Below, piece after piece: positions 59,148 through 64,000 of a stretch of DNA of 64,000 bases (position 1 is its first letter; each line of letters opens with the position of its first letter). The notes under the pieces were generated by a model, which was not told the origin of the DNA, did not search any database, and worked only from the letters and a program-made list of their open reading frames with translations. A program made the translations under genes and the position numbers. The stretch comes from Candidatus Rhodoferax odensensis (lineage in GTDB: Bacteria > Pseudomonadota > Gammaproteobacteria > Burkholderiales > Burkholderiaceae_C): assembly GCA_016718405.1 (NCBI GenBank), contig JADKDJ010000005.1, forward strand, positions 248,001 through 312,000. Reading direction: 5' to 3'.

Positions 59148-62100
59148 ATGGTGCCCGCTGAGTCGCGTCAACGGCTGACGCCGCGCGTGGTGGCGGTCTT
59201 GGTGTTTTTGTTGGCGTTGCTGGTTTGCGCTGTAGTCATCGGGTACGGTGCCGCCCATCCCGTTGGACCGCACGACACCGGGCCGCTGCAGGCGTGGGTG
59301 GCGTCGTGGGGCCTGCCTGCCAAGGTTGCGGCCGCTTTGGTGTTTAGCGTCGCGCTGGCCCTGTTGTGCAAGCTCCTGAGTGAATTGCGCGCACACGAAC
59401 GTCATTTGGAGGCGCTGGTGGCTGTTCGCACTGCCGAGCTGGAAGCCAGTGAGACCGATCTGAAACGTGCGCAGGCCGCCGGCCGTGTGGGAAGCTGGGT
59501 GCAGGATCTGACCCAGGGGCGCCTGACGCGCCAAAGCCCGGTGATCTGGTCGGCTGAGACCTATCGCATCTTTGGGGTTCCCGTGGGCACGGCCGTCGAC
59601 TTGCAGAGGTTTATGGACCATGTCCATCCCGATGACCGTTCCGAGTTGGAACGTCACTGGCGCCAGGCGATCAAGGGGCGGCGTTACGACCTCGAATTCC
59701 GAATTCTGGTGGGCGGCGAGGTCCGTCGCGTGCACAGCCAGCTTGATCTTGTGTTTGACCGCCACGGCCGGGCTGAACGCTGCGTCGGTTCTCTGCAGGA
59801 CATCACCGAGCGTTGGCGCAACGACCTGGCGCAGCGCGTCGCCAAGGACCGTTTGACTGCGCTGATTGAAGCCATCCCCGATGCGATCTTCTTCAAGGAC
59901 GGGCAGGGGCGCTGGCTGATTGCCAACGAGGCGGGCCAGCGCCGCTTCAGGTTTCAGGAGTTTGACTGGTACGGCAAAACCGACGATCAAATGGCCGTCG
60001 AGCGACCGGCCTACCGAGAGTTGCATCGAGCCTGCATCATTGAGGATGAGAAGGCGTGGAATTCGCCCGAACCCGTTCTGGTGCAGCAGCGCATGGTCAA
60101 CGAGGCTGACCGCGTGCGCGTATTCGAAGTGCGCATGGTCGCGCTTCGCGACGAGGCCGGTGAGCGCAGCGCGCTGGTGGTGATTGACCGGGAAGTCACC
60201 AAGATGAGGCAAGCCGAAGTCGAGCTGCATGACACTGTGAACGCGCTCAACGACAGCCTGGAGCGGACCAAGTTGCTGCTTGACGCGGCACTCGATGCCG
60301 TCATCAACATGGACCAGGATGGCTGTGTGATCGGCTGGAACCACCAGGCCGAGGCGATCTTTGGCTATACCGCGGCTCAAGCCATGGGGCGCGAAGTCGC
60401 CGAGTTGATCGTTCCGCAGCGCAGTCGGCAAGCGCATCGCGACGGCATGGCGCGCTACGTGCGTACGTCGAAGCCATCGATTATTGGACGCCGGGTTGAG
60501 GTTACCGGCATGCGTGCCGATGGCTCCGAGTTCCCGATCGAACTGACCGTGGCGGCGCTGCGGCGTCATGGCGCATTCACCTTTAGCGCCTATGTGCGCG
60601 ACATCACCAGTCGCAAACTCGCCGAGGGGGAACTGCGTATTGCGGCTGCGGCCTTCGACGCGCAGGAAGGAATGGTGATCACCGACCCGAGCGGCACCAT
60701 TGAGCGGGTCAACCACGCCTTTACCGAGATCACGGGTTACAGCGCCGACGAGGCGGTTGGCAAGAACACCAGTTTGCTCAAGTCCGGCCGACACAGCAGT
60801 GCTTTCTTCGACGCGTTGTGGGGCGATTTGCTTCGCCATGGCGTTTGGCAAGGTGAACTGTGGAACCGACGCAAGAACGGCGAAGTGTTTCCGCAGTGGC
60901 TGGCAATTTCCGCGGTGCGTGATGCGAAAGGCACGGTCACGCACTATGTCGGCATGCTGTCGGACATCACCGTGCGCAAGGCGGCGGAGGCGGAGATTCG
61001 GCAACTCGCTTTTTACGACCCGCTGACCAATTTGCCCAATCGACGCATGCTGACCGACCGCCTCAAGCAGGCCCTGGCCAGCGCCAGGCGCAACCAAAGC
61101 CACGGGGCCCTGCTGTTTATCGATCTGGATCACTTCAAGACGCTCAACGACACCAAAGGCCACGCACAGGGTGATTCTCTGTTGCAGCAAGTGGCCGCAC
61201 GCCTCAACGCTGCCATCCGTGAAGGCGACACGGTCGCGCGCTTGGGCGGAGACGAATTCGTCGTGATGCTGCAAAACCTAAGTGCCAACGCGACCGATGC
61301 CGCCGCCCAGGCTGAGGCCGTTGGCGAAAAAGTGCTGGCCGCGCTGCGCTCGCCCTACTATTTCAATACGCTGGTGCACCATGGCACCGGCAGCCTGGGT
61401 ATTGCGCTGTTTGACGATCATCAGGACTCGGTCGACGAATTGCTCAAGCGTGCCGATCTGGCGCTGTACCAGGCCAAGGACGGTGGTCGCAATACGATGC
61501 GGTTTTTCGACCCGGCCATGCAGGCGAGCGTGAGCGCCCGCGCCGCGCTTGAGGTGGATCTGCGACACGGCCTCGAGCACGACCAGCTGCGCCTGCACTA
61601 CCAGCCGCAGGTGAACGATCAAGGCCGCTTGACCGGTGCCGAGGCCTTGGTGCGTTGGCAACACCCGCAGCTTGGCCTGGTGATGCCGGGGAGGTTCATT
61701 TCGATGGCGGAAGAGACCGGGCTGATCCTGCCGCTTGGAAGCTGGGTCCTGGAGACCGCATGCACGCAGTTGGCGCTGTGGGCCGGCCAGGTCGACACCG
61801 CTCATCTGACTTTGGCAGTCAACGTCAGTCCGCGTCAGTTTCACCGTGAACACTTCGTCGACGAGGTCTTGGCGCTGCTGCAAAAGACCGGTGCGCCCGC
61901 AACACGCCTCAAACTGGAGTTGACCGAAAGTCTGCTGGTCAGTGACGTCGAAGACATCATCCGCAAAATGGCCGCACTCAAGCGTCGCGGGGTGGGCTTC
62001 TCGCTGGACGATTTTGGTACCGGCTACTCGTCACTGACCTACCTCAAACGCCTGCCGCTGGACCAGCTCAAGATCGACCAGTCGTTTCTCTGTGATGCGC

Positions 62101-62309
62101 TGACCAACCCGGACGACGCGGCTATTGCCAGCGCCATCATCGCCCTGGGTCAGAGCCTGGGCATGACGGTGATCGCCGAAGGCGTGGAGACCCCCGAGCA
62201 GCGCGATTTCCTGCGCGGCGAAGGCTGCTACAACTACCAGGGTTTCTTGTTTGGACATCCGGGTCCGATCGAGTCGCTGGCGCCCTGGATCGATGGACCA
62301 AAGGGCTGA
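59148..62309 (+). CDS. PAS-GGDEF-EAL cyclic di-GMP signalling protein
   Basis: A 1053-aa membrane protein with two N-terminal membrane helices (about residues 10-32 and 57-76) followed by a short coil and four PAS-like domains (about 85-215, 225-345, 350-475 and 480-605). GGDEF follows, with RLGGDEF near residue 700 and an I-site REGD five residues before it, then EAL with EALVRWQHP near 830, LKLELTES and DDFGTGYSSLTYLKRLP. All catalytic motifs look intact, so it could both make and break cyclic di-GMP. Each PAS shows YSADEAVGKNTSLLKSG-type or WYGKTDDQM-type segments. The ATG at 59148 was used; a TTG six codons upstream is possible. No partner gene is nearby. Confidence 0.92.
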   Translation: MVPAESRQRLTPRVVAVLVFLLALLVCAVVIGYGAAHPVGPHDTGPLQAWVASWGLPAKVAAALVFSVALALLCKLLSELRAHERHLEALVAVRTAELEASETDLKRAQAAGRVGSWVQDLTQGRLTRQSPVIWSAETYRIFGVPVGTAVDLQRFMDHVHPDDRSELERHWRQAIKGRRYDLEFRILVGGEVRRVHSQLDLVFDRHGRAERCVGSLQDITERWRNDLAQRVAKDRLTALIEAIPDAIFFKDGQGRWLIANEAGQRRFRFQEFDWYGKTDDQMAVERPAYRELHRACIIEDEKAWNSPEPVLVQQRMVNEADRVRVFEVRMVALRDEAGERSALVVIDREVTKMRQAEVELHDTVNALNDSLERTKLLLDAALDAVINMDQDGCVIGWNHQAEAIFGYTAAQAMGREVAELIVPQRSRQAHRDGMARYVRTSKPSIIGRRVEVTGMRADGSEFPIELTVAALRRHGAFTFSAYVRDITSRKLAEGELRIAAAAFDAQEGMVITDPSGTIERVNHAFTEITGYSADEAVGKNTSLLKSGRHSSAFFDALWGDLLRHGVWQGELWNRRKNGEVFPQWLAISAVRDAKGTVTHYVGMLSDITVRKAAEAEIRQLAFYDPLTNLPNRRMLTDRLKQALASARRNQSHGALLFIDLDHFKTLNDTKGHAQGDSLLQQVAARLNAAIREGDTVARLGGDEFVVMLQNLSANATDAAAQAEAVGEKVLAALRSPYYFNTLVHHGTGSLGIALFDDHQDSVDELLKRADLALYQAKDGGRNTMRFFDPAMQASVSARAALEVDLRHGLEHDQLRLHYQPQVNDQGRLTGAEALVRWQHPQLGLVMPGRFISMAEETGLILPLGSWVLETACTQLALWAGQVDTAHLTLAVNVSPRQFHREHFVDEVLALLQKTGAPATRLKLELTESLLVSDVEDIIRKMAALKRRGVGFSLDDFGTGYSSLTYLKRLPLDQLKIDQSFLCDALTNPDDAAIASAIIALGQSLGMTVIAEGVETPEQRDFLRGEGCYNYQGFLFGHPGPIESLAPWIDGPKG

Positions 62310-62434
62310 TGGCCTTCTCCAACTACAAGGACGGAAAATGTGACTCAAAAGCTGAAGACCTGGAGGAGCTTCAGCTCAGGAAACTTGTTGGTGCCGACAC
62401 CCGCCCAATGTCTGGAGAGATGGCCCCAATCGAT

Positions 62435-62743
62435 TCAGCGCACTACATAGCCCAGAATGCCTTGGGCGTTGTTGTCCAGTTCCTGCTGCTTTTCGGCGTC
62501 GCTCCAGTTGGGCGCGGCGGTGACCGGGATTTGCAGCAGGTTGGCCAAGAGCCCAGAGCGGGACTTCCCGTAGTTGGTCTTCTCCAGGTCTTTTTGCACG
62601 TCGCTGTCCAGCACCGCGTGGTAGTCCAGCGCGTGCAACGTGGCACCGGTCGGGCTGGGCACGCAGGCACTGTTGGTACCGGCGCATGGGTGGCCAATCT
62701 CTTGCTTCATCGTCTCGGCCATCAGGTCGGGCATGGCCCACAT
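62435..62743 (-). pseudogene. glcB: Internal fragment of malate synthase G
   Basis: About 102 codons match the C-terminal third of malate synthase G, from the conserved MWAMPDLMAETMKQEIGHP, through WVPSPT-like VPSPTGATLHALDYH, to EKQQELDNNAQGILGYVVR. The intact enzyme is over 700 aa and continues past VVR with RWVDQG; here the Trp codon is TGA, and similarity fades within about five codons. On the upstream side the match begins at SRMWAM right after a stop codon. Nothing of the enzyme's first 500 residues or last 80 is present, so this is a remnant, beside the more AT-rich right end. Confidence 0.85.
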
Positions 62744-62749
62744 ACGCGA

Positions 62750-63661
62750 CTAATGAGTCTTCTTTCCCAACCCTGCCGCCGAGCCAAGCTCCGCCTGCAA
62801 CCACGCAACCGAACCCGGAAGCGCTGCTCCGAATTCATCCAAACTGGCGGCAACATGGTCGGCCTGTAGTGGCCAGGCTGGAATATCCAGAACAGCCAGC
62901 ACAGTGTTTTTATGCGCCAAGTAGCGCGCTGGCCCCGCGTTTAGGTTCAAAAGGTTGACCAAATTCAGAAGTTTTCGAGTGGGACGCGTGTCTTTCAACA
63001 GCGGCGAGACGAATCGAACCATTGGCGGTTGGCCGATCAGTCGGATGTATAGCGGCAAGCCATGTGCTTGCAGCCGAACATCGCCATCATCATTAAAGGC
63101 CAAGTCAGGGATATCAGTGGCTTCGTGCAGCACGCCCAGCAGTCGATCTGCCAGTTCGTTCATTTCTAGGTTCGGATCACGAATTTCGCGTTTTATCTTC
63201 AGCTCGGGGACGGCGTGAGTGTTGCCTGCGTAGTCATACGCCGCATATTGCAAGAATCCTTCATGGGGAACGCCGAGCACCTTCGTCAAAGAGAGGATGG
63301 CCAAAGTGGCAAGCTGCGCAAAATCAATAGGATTTGGCATGTCCAGAAAGAAGTTGGACGAGCCGTTTGGGTCGTTCTGAGGTGTGGCTTGGTTGGGCGA
63401 ACCCGTGGGCATGTTCCAGCCCATGGCAACCAGAGCAGCGATTTGCTTCGTATCGAGCTGGTCCCGGCCAGGCAGGAAGTGGTTGCTGGTCGCTTCAACC
63501 CTCATACCCGATGCACCCTGGGCGGCAAACTGGACGAAGCGGTTGGTTTCCTTGAGCGTGAGCACCAGAAACTGGTCTTCTTTCATTTTGCCCAAAGCGT
63601 ATTGCAGGCGGGCGAAGAAGGCCTGCCAGTGTGGGGGAAGTTTGTCTTTCGACGGGCTCAC
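62750..63661 (-). CDS. TY-Chap-like (CesT/YbjN peptide-binding chaperone fold) protein
   Basis: A 303-aa protein I assign, from memory of family patterns, to the TY-Chap group. Its N-terminal domain (about 1-130) has WQAFFARLQYALGKMKEDQF, ETNRFVQFAAQ, RVEATSNHFLPG and LVAMGWNMPTG. The C-terminal YbjN-like domain (about 175-290) has IRLIGQPPMVRFVSPLLKD, RKLLNLVNLLNLNAGPARY and LDIPAWPLQADHVAASL. Such domains are thought to bind peptides and occur in conflict/immunity loci. The GTG at 63661, nine bases after AAGGA, is the preferred start; a GTG at 63697 would overlap the upstream gene. Base composition is lower in GC than the rest of the window. Confidence 0.6.
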   Translation of the reverse strand: MSPSKDKLPPHWQAFFARLQYALGKMKEDQFLVLTLKETNRFVQFAAQGASGMRVEATSNHFLPGRDQLDTKQIAALVAMGWNMPTGSPNQATPQNDPNGSSNFFLDMPNPIDFAQLATLAILSLTKVLGVPHEGFLQYAAYDYAGNTHAVPELKIKREIRDPNLEMNELADRLLGVLHEATDIPDLAFNDDGDVRLQAHGLPLYIRLIGQPPMVRFVSPLLKDTRPTRKLLNLVNLLNLNAGPARYLAHKNTVLAVLDIPAWPLQADHVAASLDEFGAALPGSVAWLQAELGSAAGLGKKTH

Positions 63662-63678
63662 GGTTTCAGGTCCTTCAA

Positions 63679-64000
63679 TCACAAGACATCGAACCACGCC
63701 TTGATCTTCAGCGCCATCAGCCTTCGACGCTCCTCCAGAAATTCGCCAAACTCTTTGATCTCACCGTCCAACATCGCGACTGGGATACAGTTTGCTGTCA
63801 GATTCACCAACATCTCGAATTTGTCTGTGATTCCGCCGTACCGTTTAATGCCGCCGTTGCATTGCTCTGCCAGTTCTTTGAAATAGTCGGCCGGTTTTTT
63901 TGCGCCTATGGCAATGTTGATCTCACTTTGTGCCACCACGTAGTTGGCAATTTGGTTGTATGTCCCCTTGGTGAATTTCAGATCTTCTTTCAGATGCTGG
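63679..64000 (-). CDS. C-terminus of a possible DUF262/GmrSD-type protein, cut by window edge
   Basis: About 106 codons at the right edge, open beyond the window. The sequence FTKGTYNQIANYVVAQSEIN, IAIGAKKPADYFKELAEQC, NLTANCIPVAMLDGEIKEF and FLEERRRLMALKIKAWF resembles the C-terminal tail I recall in DUF262 (GmrSD-like, ParB-fold nuclease) proteins. The catalytic part would lie outside the window, so the assignment is tentative. Its stop lies 17 bases before the preferred start of the TY-Chap-like gene, so the two are probably one operon. Confidence 0.45.
   Translation of the reverse strand, partial: QHLKEDLKFTKGTYNQIANYVVAQSEINIAIGAKKPADYFKELAEQCNGGIKRYGGITDKFEMLVNLTANCIPVAMLDGEIKEFGEFLEERRRLMALKIKAWFDVL

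Noticed and set aside
59049..61274. 741-codon frame antisense to the PAS-GGDEF-EAL gene
   Set aside because: Very long, but antisense to clear PAS and GGDEF motifs and without recognisable domains.

Overview
The window looks like a chromosomal segment from a Comamonadaceae betaproteobacterium, with Rhodoferax or Polaromonas relatives the best guess. The reasons are high GC, the gene orders rpsF-priB-rpsR-rplI, folC-SPOR-cvpA-purF-metZ-gltX and waaC-waaA, an H-NS-like protein with the beta-proteobacterial TGRGKAPKWI-type DNA-binding end, and short GCTAY-N7-RTAGC palindromes. No 16S gene is present, so the genus is inference. Most of the window is ordinary core genome.

Layout. 1-6.9 kb is iron uptake: a TonB protein cut by the left edge, a Fiu-like siderophore receptor, a DUF1513 protein on the other side of a shared Fur-type promoter, and feoA-feoB plus a small Cys-rich partner behind a second Fur-type promoter. 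6.9-10.3 kb holds divergent ppsR and ppsA. 10.4-12 kb is the ribosomal protein/primosome operon, ended by a strong terminator. 12-18 kb has dcd, a DUF2799 lipoprotein, rhlE, apaH, an H-NS-like protein and a response-regulator diguanylate cyclase. 18.3-24.3 kb on the minus strand carries prfB, pepN, fbp and tRNA-Thr. 24.4-31.7 kb holds an acyl-CoA synthetase, ybaK, plsY, a degenerate HD-domain protein, a retropepsin-like protease, yajQ, murB and ppnP. 31.9-39.1 kb is the folC...gltX chain followed by tRNA-Ala, tRNA-Glu and tRNA-Asp. 39.1-42.2 kb is an alkylation-repair operon (Ada-AlkA, Ogt, EamA exporter). 42.4-46.2 kb is envelope sugar metabolism (phosphomannomutase, waaC, waaA). 46.2-53.8 kb holds a TetR-RND efflux operon, pcm, a rhodanese and a heavily frameshifted tolC. 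53.8-59 kb has a chalcone-isomerase-like protein, msrA and an ABC/DUF3299 locus resembling zinc-responsive systems, ending in an internally deleted TonB-dependent receptor. 59.1-62.3 kb is a PAS-GGDEF-EAL protein.

The right end is different. An orphan internal piece of malate synthase G lies at 62.4-62.7 kb. It is followed by more AT-rich DNA coding for a protein that looks like a TY-Chap (YbjN/CesT-like chaperone) protein and the C-terminus of what may be a DUF262/GmrSD-type protein. This looks like the edge of an acquired, possibly defence-related, island and is the best place to look for an undescribed system. The rest of that system lies beyond the window.

Data quality. Several genes, two of them normally essential, are broken by what look like single-base losses in C or G runs: the siderophore receptor, prfB, purF and tolC repeatedly. 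The prfB recoding site is also one G short. The shared signature suggests sequencing or assembly indels rather than real gene loss. The tolC damage, the receptor deletion and the malate synthase fragment need separate explanations.
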